Shown: one piece after another, positions 54,920 to 62,673 of the stretch
Layout: each line of letters starts with the position of its first letter
How positions within the stretch are numbered: the first letter of the stretch is position 1
Program-made: the position numbers and the translations under genes
The notes under the pieces: generated by a model
Database searches by the model: none
The model's input: the letters and a program-made list of their open reading frames with translations, nothing else
What the model was told of the DNA's origin: nothing
Origin: Myxococcales bacterium
GTDB taxonomy: Bacteria > Myxococcota_A > Polyangia > Polyangiales > Polyangiaceae
Length of the DNA stretch: 64,000 nucleotides
NCBI GenBank assembly: GCA_016712525.1
Contig: JADJQX010000001.1
Coordinates: forward strand, 248,001 to 312,000
Reading direction: 5' to 3'

Positions 54920-55000
54920 CCTACCGGCCTGCGCGCCTGCGGTCTCCCCCAAGTGTCGAGCTCCGCTCGCCACGGGGGAGACGCAGAGCTCGTGACGCGC
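54894..55000 (-). repeat. Dispersed intergenic repeat, copy C (minus, deleted)
   Basis: Minus-strand copy with GGTGCCCCCACTCGCAGGTG, CTCGGCCTACCGGCCTGCGC and a CTCCCCCAAGTGTCGAG block, followed by GGGGGAGACGCAGAGCTCGT. Compared with copy A, the middle (GAGAAGCGAAGCCGAG to the CGCAGGC block) is missing. It faces copy D, giving a large inverted repeat. Confidence 0.6.
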
Positions 55001-55027
55001 ACGGCCCCCTCGAGCGAGCCACGAGGG

Positions 55028-55200
55028 TCGCGGGCTCTTCACCTCCCCTATCCGCTCGCAGGCTTTGCGCAAGCGAGTGAACGCGACGTGACGTGGAGAA
55101 GCAAAGCCGAGAACGGATTTTGGGGGAGGTGTCGGGCGCGCAGGCCGCTAGGCCGAGCACCCGGCGGTGGGGGCACCCCTTCTCTCGCTCTCGCTCTCGC
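55028..55200 (+). repeat. Dispersed intergenic repeat, copy D
   Basis: Full-length plus-strand copy with TCCGCTCGCAGGCTTTGCGC, GAGAAGCAAAGCCGAGAACG, TTTTGGGGGAGG, GGGCGCGCAGGCCGCTAGGC, CGAGCACCCGGCGGTG and GGGGGCACCCCTTCTCTC. It ends in a CTCTCG-rich run. Confidence 0.75.
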
Positions 55201-55249
55201 TTTCGGCCGAGCACCCGGCGGGGGGCCACCGTCCCCCAAGCTTACATGA

Positions 55250-55262
55250 GTGTAGTCTACAC
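55250..55262. promoter_or_regulatory. Palindrome GTGTAG-T-CTACAC
   Basis: Perfect 6-bp arms around one T, 55 bases upstream of the lipoprotein gene at 55318. The TGTA-N3-TACA pattern and position suit a repressor operator. No regulator is known. Confidence 0.35.
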
Positions 55263-55317
55263 GTCTCCCCCCGCATGTTCCCTTGCCGGCGCCGGCCGAG
55301 GTCGATAGCTTCGGCGC

Positions 55318-55962
55318 ATGCCGCTCTCGAGGGGTATCGCTCGCTTCGTGATCCTCGCCGTCGGGCTCGGCGCGTGCGGCGGCGCGACCGCGGTGGACGC
55401 GACCGACACCTCGGACGCGAGCACCCCCCAAGACGCGAGCGCCGGCAGCACGGTCGACGCCTCGACCCCCGACGCACCCGTCGACGCCGGCCCGGCCGCG
55501 CGCGCGATCGTGACGGTGCATGGCGGCGCGGCCGCGGGCTGCGTGACGGTCCCGCCGATGACCGTCGGGGATTTCGGGGCTCCCGCGGGAGGCGTGCCCG
55601 CGAAGTCCGTGGCGAACGACGAGCGCGTCGACGGCAAGCGCGTCGGCGTCGCGTGCCGTGTCGCGGCGCTCTCCGATGGCTTCGAGATCGACGCGACCGT
55701 GTCGATCGAGGGAGGGCCGCGGCTCACGCTCACCGGCAAGACCGACCTGAAAGGCTCATCGTCGGCGACCGTCTTCTCCTTGGCGCAAGAGCGAACGTGG
55801 AAGTCGCCGACCTGCAAGCTCGACGTGTCGGGCATCTCCCCACAGGGCGGCGCGGCCTCCGGACGCTACTGGGGGCTCGTCACCTGCGCGGGAGCCACGA
55901 GCGATCTCGGCGCCACGTGCGACATCTTCGGGCAAATCCGTCTCGAAAACTGCCGCCCCTGA
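55318..55962 (+). CDS. Hypothetical lipoprotein
   Basis: A lipoprotein of 214 residues (signal ends AVGLGAC), with an Asp/Ala/Thr/Ser linker (about 25-60) and a beta-rich mature domain with four or more Cys (AAGCVTVPP, GVACRV, TCKLDVSG, TCAGATSDLG, TCDIFG, ENCRP). No family recognised. The GAGG 15 bases before the ATG is weak. It lies between two copies of the dispersed repeat, with a palindrome in front. Confidence 0.65.
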   Translation: MPLSRGIARFVILAVGLGACGGATAVDATDTSDASTPQDASAGSTVDASTPDAPVDAGPAARAIVTVHGGAAAGCVTVPPMTVGDFGAPAGGVPAKSVANDERVDGKRVGVACRVAALSDGFEIDATVSIEGGPRLTLTGKTDLKGSSSATVFSLAQERTWKSPTCKLDVSGISPQGGAASGRYWGLVTCAGATSDLGATCDIFGQIRLENCRP

Positions 55963-56030
55963 CGCGAGGCATGGGTGTCTTCACCCGGTCGCACGCGACG
56001 CGCCCGCAGCGCTCGAGGGCGCCACGCCGC

Positions 56031-56205
56031 GCCGCGGGCTCTGCGCCTCCCCCTGTCCGCTCGCAGGCTTCGCGCAAGCGAGTGGACGCGCCGTTACGCG
56101 GAGAAGCGAAGCCGAGAACGGACTTTGGGGGAGGCCGCGGGCGCGCAGGCCGTTAGGCCGAGCACCCGCGGGTGGGGGCACCCCTTCTCTCACTCTCGCT
56201 CTCTC
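56031..56205 (+). repeat. Dispersed intergenic repeat, copy E
   Basis: Full-length plus-strand copy: GCGGGCTCTGCGCCTCCCCC, GCTCGCAGGCTTCGCGCAAG, GAGAAGCGAAGCCGAGAACG, TTTGGGGGAGG, GGGCGCGCAGGCCGTTAGGC, GGGTGGGGGCACCCCTTCTC and CTCTCGCTCTCTCCC. It abuts the 3' end of the adenosine deaminase gene. Confidence 0.75.
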
Positions 56206-56215
56206 CCTCTCCCCC

Positions 56216-57343
56216 TCACGCCTTCGCGATGGCCGGACCCGAGGGCGCCGCTTCGATCAAGTGGCGCGAGGAGGGCGAGCCGGGGGGCGGCGCGAGGATG
56301 CCGTCGTCCGTGAAGAGGCGGAGCTCGTCGGACACCTTGCGCAGGTACTGCTGCTTCACGTGGAAGGGCAAAAACGCGCTCTTGAAGCCCGAGAGCACGA
56401 TGGCCTTCAGGTCCTCGAGGGTGAACCCGAGGTGTGTGTGACAGAGGTAGAGCTCTTTGCTCACCGTGGTGTCGGTCACGAGGCGGTTGTCGGTGTTGAC
56501 CGTGACGCGGAGCCCGAGCGCTTTGTAGAGCTTCAGCGGGTGGCTCGGCAGATCGCGGATGGCGCCGGTCTGCACGTTCGACGAGGGGCAGCACTCGAGC
56601 GCGATGCGGTGATCGTTCACGTAGTGGAGGAGATCGCCGTTCTCGCGGAGGCGGCACCCGTGCCCGATGCGGTGCGCTCCGCACACGTGGATGGCTTGCG
56701 CGATCGACTCGGGGCCGTAGGCCTCGCCCGCGTGGATCGTGACGTTGATGTTGTTGTCGCGCACGAGCTGGAAGGCCGTGCGGTGGTGCTTGGCGGGGTT
56801 GTCGTACTCGGCGCCGGCGAGGTCGAACCCGACGACGCCGCGGCCCTTGTAGGCCACCGCGAGCTCGGCCATCTCGAGGGAGCTCTCGGGCGAGACGTTG
56901 CGGATGCCGCAGATGATGACGGCCGACTCGATGCCGAAGCGCTCTTGCGCGGCGCGCAGGCCCTCGAGCACGGCTTCGACCACCGCCGTGAGCTTGAGCC
57001 CGCGCTGCGTGTGGAGCATGGGCGCGTACCGCACCTCCATGTAGCGGACGTTCTCGCGGGCGGCGTCCTCGGCGAGCTCGTAGGCGATGCGGGTGAGCGC
57101 GTCGGCGGTCTGCATCACGCGGAGGGTGACGTCGAACGCCTTCAGGTACTCGACGAGCGAGCCGCAGTTGCGACCGAGGTTCATCGCCTTGCGGAGGCCG
57201 TCCTCGTCGGACGCGGGGAGGACGATCTTCTCTTTGTCGGCGAGCTCGAGGATGGTCGAGAGACGAAGCGAGCCGTCGAGGTGAACGTGGAGGTCCGTCT
57301 TGGGGAGCTTCTCGATGAGCTCGAGCGAGAGTGTCTTCGTCAT
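56216..57343 (-). CDS. add: Adenosine deaminase
   Basis: A TIM-barrel enzyme of 375 residues that deaminates adenosine or a related 6-amino purine to inosine. Zinc ligands His19 and His21 in DLHVHLDGS, the HAGEA block (about residue 205), RIGHG (about 230) and VNTDN carry the metal-binding His and Asp. The VNTDNRLV form differs from the SLNTDDP of animal enzymes and is found in actinobacterial-type adenosine deaminases. No signal peptide. The C-terminal 20 residues form a Pro/Ser tail. Start ATG 57343. ComEC lies upstream on the same strand. Confidence 0.92.
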   Translation of the reverse strand: MTKTLSLELIEKLPKTDLHVHLDGSLRLSTILELADKEKIVLPASDEDGLRKAMNLGRNCGSLVEYLKAFDVTLRVMQTADALTRIAYELAEDAARENVRYMEVRYAPMLHTQRGLKLTAVVEAVLEGLRAAQERFGIESAVIICGIRNVSPESSLEMAELAVAYKGRGVVGFDLAGAEYDNPAKHHRTAFQLVRDNNINVTIHAGEAYGPESIAQAIHVCGAHRIGHGCRLRENGDLLHYVNDHRIALECCPSSNVQTGAIRDLPSHPLKLYKALGLRVTVNTDNRLVTDTTVSKELYLCHTHLGFTLEDLKAIVLSGFKSAFLPFHVKQQYLRKVSDELRLFTDDGILAPPPGSPSSRHLIEAAPSGPAIAKA

Positions 57344-57482
57344 GGCGGACGCTTAGCACACTCCGGCCTCGTGACGTCGCGCCCGAATGACCCTCGACAC
57401 GACGCCGCGCAGCATCCGCAACCACTGAACACGACGAGGATTTTCGCCATGGCACGCGCGCGCTGAACACGGGAGCAGACCC

Positions 57483-59930
57483 TCAGCGTGAGCCCCGCAC
57501 GGAGAAGCGGTCGCCGTCCGTCTCGAACACCACGGTGCCCTCGAGGTCCGTCCGGTGGACCGCGAGCGGCCGCGCGGCGAACGTCGCGAGGGTCTGCACG
57601 TGCGGGTGGCCGTAGCGGTTCCTCACGCCACACGACACGACCACGTGGCTCGGGGCGACCGCGTCGACGAACGCGGGCGTCGAGGACGAGCGGCTCCCGT
57701 GGTGGCCGACCTTGAGCACGTCGGCGCGGAGGGACGCGCGCGTCGCCTCGCGTTTCACGAGGTCCTCTTCGGTGGTGTGCTCGGCGTCCCCCACGAAGAG
57801 CACCGACCGCGCGCCGTACGTGATGCGGAGGACGAACGAGTTGTCGTTGGTGCCGCGCGCGCTCGAGGGCCCGGGACATGGCGCGAGGACCTCGAAGATC
57901 GCGCCACCTACGTCGTGCTTTCCGCACAGCGAAGGAGGGCGCCTTACGATGGTCCCTCGCGCACGGAGCGCCGAGAGCGTCGCGGCATAGACGTGGGGGC
58001 CGAAGGGCGAAGCGCTCGGCTCGGACGACTCGACCTCGCCCGTATCCCACGCCTCGTCGACGCGCAGACCCGCGGTGGCCTCGGCGAGGCCCAAGAAGTG
58101 ATCGGGGTGCGGATGCGAGATCACGACGGCCGCGAGCCGATCGCGACGGCGTGCGCGGAGGAGCGGCGCGAGCACACGCTCGCCGGGGTTCGTCGGGCTC
58201 CCCACGAGGCCCCCGGCGTCGATCAAGACAGCGTCTCCGCTCGGCAAATCCACGAGGGCCGCGTCCCCCTGGCCCACGTCGACGAACGTCACCCGGAGCA
58301 CGCCCACCGGGGCCCCTTGGCGGCGCGCGACGACCTCCGAGACGAGGCCGACGAGCACGGCACCGACGAGGGCCACGGAGCGAAGGCGTGGCGCGACGAC
58401 GGCGTCGTTCGCGCGTGGCCAGAGACCGACGAGGAGCCACACGGCCGCCACCGCCCCGAGCTCGGCGTCGGTCGGGCGGGGCAGCGCGATACGGCCGAGC
58501 CGGCTCGACGCCGTGGCGTGGGCGAGCGCGCGGACCACCACGAGCGCGCCACCTCCCGCGAGCGCGGCGCCACGCTCGGCCGCCGGGAGCGGAGAGAGCA
58601 GGGCGTGCCCGAGGCAGAGCGGCAGCGCGGCGACCTCGCCGACCGGGACGGCGACGAGGTTCGCGACGAGCCCCCCGAGAGAGATGGCGGGCCCCATGCG
58701 GAGCAGGATCGGCGCACACGGCACGGACGCCGCGACCGTGGTGGCGAGGCTCGCCATCACCGCCCGCACGACCTTGGGACCGCGCTCCGCGAGCGCCGCA
58801 CCGAGCGGTCTCCCGAGCGCCACGAGGCCGAGCGTGGCCCCGGCCGACAGCACGAACGACACGTCGTACGCGGCCAGAGGATCCACGAGCGCCACGAGCA
58901 CGATCGACACCCCGAGCGCGCGGAGAGGGCGCACACGCCGGCCGAGCGCGACGGCGCCGAGCGCCACCGAGAGCATGCACGCGGCGCGCACGGCCGAACC
59001 GCTCGAACCCGAAAAATCACAATAGATCCAACAGAATACGACACCCACGAACGACGCGACGCGCACGGGTGGGGCACGGAGCGCGAGCCACCTCACGCGC
59101 GCGAGGAGGGCCGCGAGCACGCCGACGAGACCGTTCACGGCGACCACGAGGTGCATGCCCGACACGGCGAGCAGGTGCGAGAGGCCGCTCTCTCGAAAGT
59201 CGCGCGCGTCGTCGCCGTCGAGGTCGGACTCGCCGAGAACGAGGGCCCGCGCGAGCCCGTTCGCGCCCGCTGGGAACGTCGCGTCGATGCGCGCGCGCAC
59301 GTGAGCCCGCGCGGCGTCGATGTGTGCCCCGAGCCCGCGACCACGCGACACACGAAGCACGTCGGCCGCGCCTCCGGAGAGCACGACGAGCCCACGCGCG
59401 GACCCCGGCTCGTCGTCTCCCAGCTCGGGCACGGCGAAGCGCTGAGGAGGTCCGAGGCTCGCGACGAACGACACGCGGTCGCCTCGGCCGAGCGCCGCGC
59501 CCTCCCCTTCTCCCTCCGCGTCGGCGTAGAGCACGACCCGGCCCACGAGCGGTCGGAGCGACGAGCCCGCGGGGTCGGCCGCGTCGCACGCGAGGCGCAC
59601 CTCGTCGAGCACGAGCCTCGTGGCCGCGGCGCGGCGCGTGGGAGAGACGGCGACCACGCCTTCGCCTTCGCACGGGAGAAGACGAGGTTTGCCGGGGGGC
59701 GCGGTGGGCACCTGCGCGGCGGCGGCGCGGGCGTCGACGATGGCGACGTGTGCGCGCGCGGCTCCGAGCGCCGTGGCGAGCACGAGCCCGAGCGCGAGCC
59801 CCGCCCTGCCCCGCCACGCGACGAGGGCCGCGGCGAGCACGACGACACACGCGACGACCGGCAGCGGGCCACGCGCGACGCACACGGCGCCCGCCGCGAG
59901 CGCCACGCCGAGGAGGAGAGCCGCGTCCAT
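57483..59930 (-). CDS. comEC: ComEC/Rec2 DNA-uptake channel protein
   Basis: A membrane protein of 815 residues with the three expected parts: N-terminal helices plus an OB-like soluble domain (about 75-190), the polytopic Competence domain (about 200-530; GLSHLLAVSGMHLVVAVNG, ALPLCLGHALLSPLP) and a C-terminal metallo-beta-lactamase domain (VTFVDVGQGDAALVDLPSGD, VVISHPHPDHFLGL, VGHHGSRSSSTPAF). The domain set is complete. It moves single-stranded DNA into the cytoplasm during transformation; the lactamase part may degrade the other strand. Start ATG 59930. No other competence gene is seen in the window. Confidence 0.95.
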   Translation of the reverse strand: MDAALLLGVALAAGAVCVARGPLPVVACVVVLAAALVAWRGRAGLALGLVLATALGAARAHVAIVDARAAAAQVPTAPPGKPRLLPCEGEGVVAVSPTRRAAATRLVLDEVRLACDAADPAGSSLRPLVGRVVLYADAEGEGEGAALGRGDRVSFVASLGPPQRFAVPELGDDEPGSARGLVVLSGGAADVLRVSRGRGLGAHIDAARAHVRARIDATFPAGANGLARALVLGESDLDGDDARDFRESGLSHLLAVSGMHLVVAVNGLVGVLAALLARVRWLALRAPPVRVASFVGVVFCWIYCDFSGSSGSAVRAACMLSVALGAVALGRRVRPLRALGVSIVLVALVDPLAAYDVSFVLSAGATLGLVALGRPLGAALAERGPKVVRAVMASLATTVAASVPCAPILLRMGPAISLGGLVANLVAVPVGEVAALPLCLGHALLSPLPAAERGAALAGGGALVVVRALAHATASSRLGRIALPRPTDAELGAVAAVWLLVGLWPRANDAVVAPRLRSVALVGAVLVGLVSEVVARRQGAPVGVLRVTFVDVGQGDAALVDLPSGDAVLIDAGGLVGSPTNPGERVLAPLLRARRRDRLAAVVISHPHPDHFLGLAEATAGLRVDEAWDTGEVESSEPSASPFGPHVYAATLSALRARGTIVRRPPSLCGKHDVGGAIFEVLAPCPGPSSARGTNDNSFVLRITYGARSVLFVGDAEHTTEEDLVKREATRASLRADVLKVGHHGSRSSSTPAFVDAVAPSHVVVSCGVRNRYGHPHVQTLATFAARPLAVHRTDLEGTVVFETDGDRFSVRGSR

Positions 59931-60094
59931 GGGAGGCGCCTTCGCATCGCGCGTGCCAGCGTGATTTCGCGAGGATTTACGGGGTTTCGACGCGACGGCG
60001 CCTGGCCTGGCCACCTTTGGGGGTGGCCCGGGCCACCCGTGAGATTCGGGGAGATCTCACCGACGTTACGAGGCGAGATCTCACCGACGGGGGC
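59931..60094. other. ComEC upstream region with short repeats
   Basis: Contains GC-rich sequence with two short copies of GAGATCTCACCGACG (60051-60065 and 60075-60089) ahead of the longer repeat units. No gene was recognised. The comEC promoter is expected here but was not located. Confidence 0.4.
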
Positions 60095-60247
60095 GAGATC
60101 TCACCGACGTTGACGCCAACCCCGCGAAACCTGGTGCGAGCACTCGACCCAAGAGCTCGGCGAGATCTCACCGACGTTGACGCCAACTCCGCGAAACCTG
60201 GTGCGAGATCTCACCGACGTTGACGCCAACTCCGCGAAACCTGGTGC
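60095..60247. repeat. Three 43-bp direct repeats
   Basis: Units at 60095-60137, 60162-60204 and 60205-60247, each starting with the 8-base palindrome GAGATCTC and containing ACCGACGTTGACGCCAAC and CGCGAAACCTGGTGC. The last two are adjacent; a 24-base spacer separates the first. The array lies between comEC and the end of the DJ-1/PfpI gene. Confidence 0.9.
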
Positions 60248-60253
60248 GAGCCC

Positions 60254-61735
60254 TCACCGCGACCACCGCGCCGTCATCACCTCGACGGTCGGCTGCACGA
60301 GGGACGCCGCAGCCTGAGGCCCGGGCCCGGTCACGAGCTCGATGTCGCCCTTTCGGGCCCTCACGACCCGCGCCATGTTCGCGATGTCCGAGACCACCGA
60401 GGTCGAGGCCCCCGCCTCCGAGAGCACCTTGTGGGTGTTCACGTCGAAGGTAAACTGGATTTCCTTTCGCTCCGTCAGACCGACGTAGCTCTCGAAGGGG
60501 GGAAGCGAGGCGGTCGCTACGCCTTTGGCGAGCGGCTCGTCCGCCCCACCGACGCGAACCGTCACCGCGGCGAAGAGGGTCGGCCCATGGCAGATGGCCA
60601 CCACGGGCAGCTTCTCGGCGAGGGCTCGGCTCATGAACGTGGCGACGTGCGGGTTGGCCGTGAGCCTTGCGCCCGACGGCGCCGCGCTCGAAGGCATGGC
60701 GACGGCCACGTCTTCGTTGAAACCGAGCCCACCGGCGAGATACACCGCGCCATACCGGCTCGCGTCGAGCGTCTCGGCCCCCGCCGCGCGACCGAGAATG
60801 TCGGCCGCCGCGCGCCCCGTCGGCCCCGCCGGGTCGAGGTCGGGTGGGCAGCCGAACCCGAGGGCGACCGTCTTCTTGGAGACCGAGAGGCTATCGCGCT
60901 GGAACGCAACCGGGCGCCCATCTGGCGTGAAGACCTGCAAAACGTAGCCCTTCGCGAGCATCGGCACGGCCCATCCCATGAGCTCCTGCCACTGCGCCCC
61001 ATGCGAGCTCGCGATCACCGCGACCGAGCGCTCCCGAGGTGCCGAGGGGGTGAGGTCGGGCTTCGGGAGCTTCTCTTCGATCGTTCGGAGCCCCGCGTCG
61101 AGCCCGAGGCCGGGGCTCCGCGCGCTCCACACCCGCTCGAGGTGCCCACGCTCGAGCGCGTCGAGGGAGCGGTCGTTCGCCTTGGCGCGCACGGGCGCGT
61201 CCCAGAGGCCCATGCGCGGGAGCATCGCGAAGTACGTCGTGCGGTCCTTCGCCGTGAGCGCCGACGTCCGCGCGCGCGACAGCATGTCGACGAGCACCGA
61301 AACGTCCGCCTCCATGCGGGCGCCCACGAGCGACGCCACGAGCTCGGCCTCCTCGGCACGATCGAGCCGGACCAAGGGGCGAAACAGGCCGTCGCTTCGG
61401 ATCGTGATCTCCGGATCCTCGTCGTAGAGCCGAATGTAGGCTGCACGTATCGCGTCGACCTCGTCGACCGAGAGGCCATCGAGGAGCCTTTTGGCCCCGG
61501 CGGTGCGCGCCGCGCGTTGCCCCGGGAATCGGTTCGTCGCGATCGACCGGAGCGCCTTCGCCATGCGCCCGGGGTCCTTCGAGGCGCGAGCCGCGTCGAT
61601 CGATGCGGTCGAGATGGCGGACAGGTCGTCGTCGGCGGTCGCCTCGGGCGAATCGGCCTCGGCTCCGCATCCAGCTCCCGCGCTCACGAGGGCGAGCGCC
61701 AACATCCCGCGAAAGGCTACCGTCCCGAATTTCAT
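60254..61735 (-). CDS. DJ-1/PfpI-domain lipoprotein
   Basis: A lipoprotein of 493 residues (signal ends AGAGC). Residues about 40-230 are helical and unrecognised. From about 235 a DJ-1/PfpI fold follows: SVAVIASSHGAQWQELMGWA, GYVLQVFTPDGRPVA, YGAVYLAGGLGFNEDV, and Cys382 in VVAICHGPTLFAAV, the nucleophile elbow. Members of the HSP31 branch act as glyoxalases or deglycases; here the location would be periplasmic or outer-membrane. A strong GGGAGGAACGG precedes ATG 61735. The AraC-type gene directly upstream on the same strand may regulate it. Confidence 0.82.
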   Translation of the reverse strand: MKFGTVAFRGMLALALVSAGAGCGAEADSPEATADDDLSAISTASIDAARASKDPGRMAKALRSIATNRFPGQRAARTAGAKRLLDGLSVDEVDAIRAAYIRLYDEDPEITIRSDGLFRPLVRLDRAEEAELVASLVGARMEADVSVLVDMLSRARTSALTAKDRTTYFAMLPRMGLWDAPVRAKANDRSLDALERGHLERVWSARSPGLGLDAGLRTIEEKLPKPDLTPSAPRERSVAVIASSHGAQWQELMGWAVPMLAKGYVLQVFTPDGRPVAFQRDSLSVSKKTVALGFGCPPDLDPAGPTGRAAADILGRAAGAETLDASRYGAVYLAGGLGFNEDVAVAMPSSAAPSGARLTANPHVATFMSRALAEKLPVVAICHGPTLFAAVTVRVGGADEPLAKGVATASLPPFESYVGLTERKEIQFTFDVNTHKVLSEAGASTSVVSDIANMARVVRARKGDIELVTGPGPQAAASLVQPTVEVMTARWSR

Positions 61736-61844
61736 CCGTTCCTCCCAATTTTCCGGCGCGGGCGCGATGTGCGTCAGCGTCGGGAAAAGGATGGCGATGA
61801 AGGACCGACACGCCACGGGCGCCACGCGACAAACGAGGGGCCTC

Positions 61845-62525
61845 TCACGACTCGCGGCGCTGCCAACGGTCCTTGGCGCGACGGAAGCTCTTGGGATCGG
61901 CGAACCCGAGCAGGAAGGCGGCCTCTTTCATGCTGAGGCCCGGTCGCGTCGCGACGCGCTCGGCGACGCTCCGTCGCACGGCGTCGACCACCTCTTGGAA
62001 CGTCTTCGAGCGCGAGCGAAGGCGCCGCTGGAGCGTGCGAACGCCGACCCCGAGCTCGCGCGCCATACGCTCGATGGTGACCGTGCCCGAAGGGAGCGCG
62101 GAGACGATCGCGACCTCGAGAGCGGCGAGCAGGTCGTCTCCCCGTGGCAGGCGCTCGAGGAGGTGCTCGGCGCTCGGCACGAGGTACCGCTCGAGGGCCG
62201 GATCGTGCGGCAAGAGCCGGACCTCGAGGTTCTCCGAGAGAGCCCTCGCGAAGCGCACCCCGAGCAGCGGATCGGCGTGCTCGGCCGTGAGCTCCTCCCA
62301 CAGGGCACACGCCGTCCCGTGGGAGAGGCGGGCGTCGGCGGCGAGGAGCGCGTCGAGCATCACGCCGTGCCGGGCGAGGACGGCCCTACGTTCGTCCGCG
62401 CTCGCGAGCTCGCGTTCGAGGAGCGCGACGGTCCACCGTGCGAGCATCGTGCCGTCTTCCGGAGGCAAAGGGGTCGGCGCGGCGGGCACGGGGCGCAGTA
62501 TTCGTCCGGGGACGGCGCCGCACAA
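61845..62525 (-). CDS. AraC-type transcriptional regulator, shortened
   Basis: A DNA-binding protein of 226 residues (ATG 62525; 62447 is an alternative). The C-terminal 90 residues hold the two AraC helix-turn-helix motifs (IERMARELGVGVRTLQRRLR and LSMKEAAFLLGFADPKSFRR). The N-terminal part begins as in the arabinose-binding-like domain of OruR-type regulators, but about 100 residues of the usual middle are missing. The ligand is unknown. It precedes the DJ-1/PfpI gene by 109 bases on the same strand and is divergent from a kinase gene. Confidence 0.8.
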   Translation of the reverse strand: MCGAVPGRILRPVPAAPTPLPPEDGTMLARWTVALLERELASADERRAVLARHGVMLDALLAADARLSHGTACALWEELTAEHADPLLGVRFARALSENLEVRLLPHDPALERYLVPSAEHLLERLPRGDDLLAALEVAIVSALPSGTVTIERMARELGVGVRTLQRRLRSRSKTFQEVVDAVRRSVAERVATRPGLSMKEAAFLLGFADPKSFRRAKDRWQRRES

Positions 62526-62673
62526 GCTCCGCGGACCTCTTCACGGAGGCGCGGGGCTCCCCTTACCGCGGCGTCGGGGGCGAAAAAAAACCGATGCCGC
62601 AGCGCGAAAGGCCACGGTTCTCGTTGGAAAAGCGCCACGGTCGTGAGATCGTTAGAGGGCCCGTGGGAGCCCC

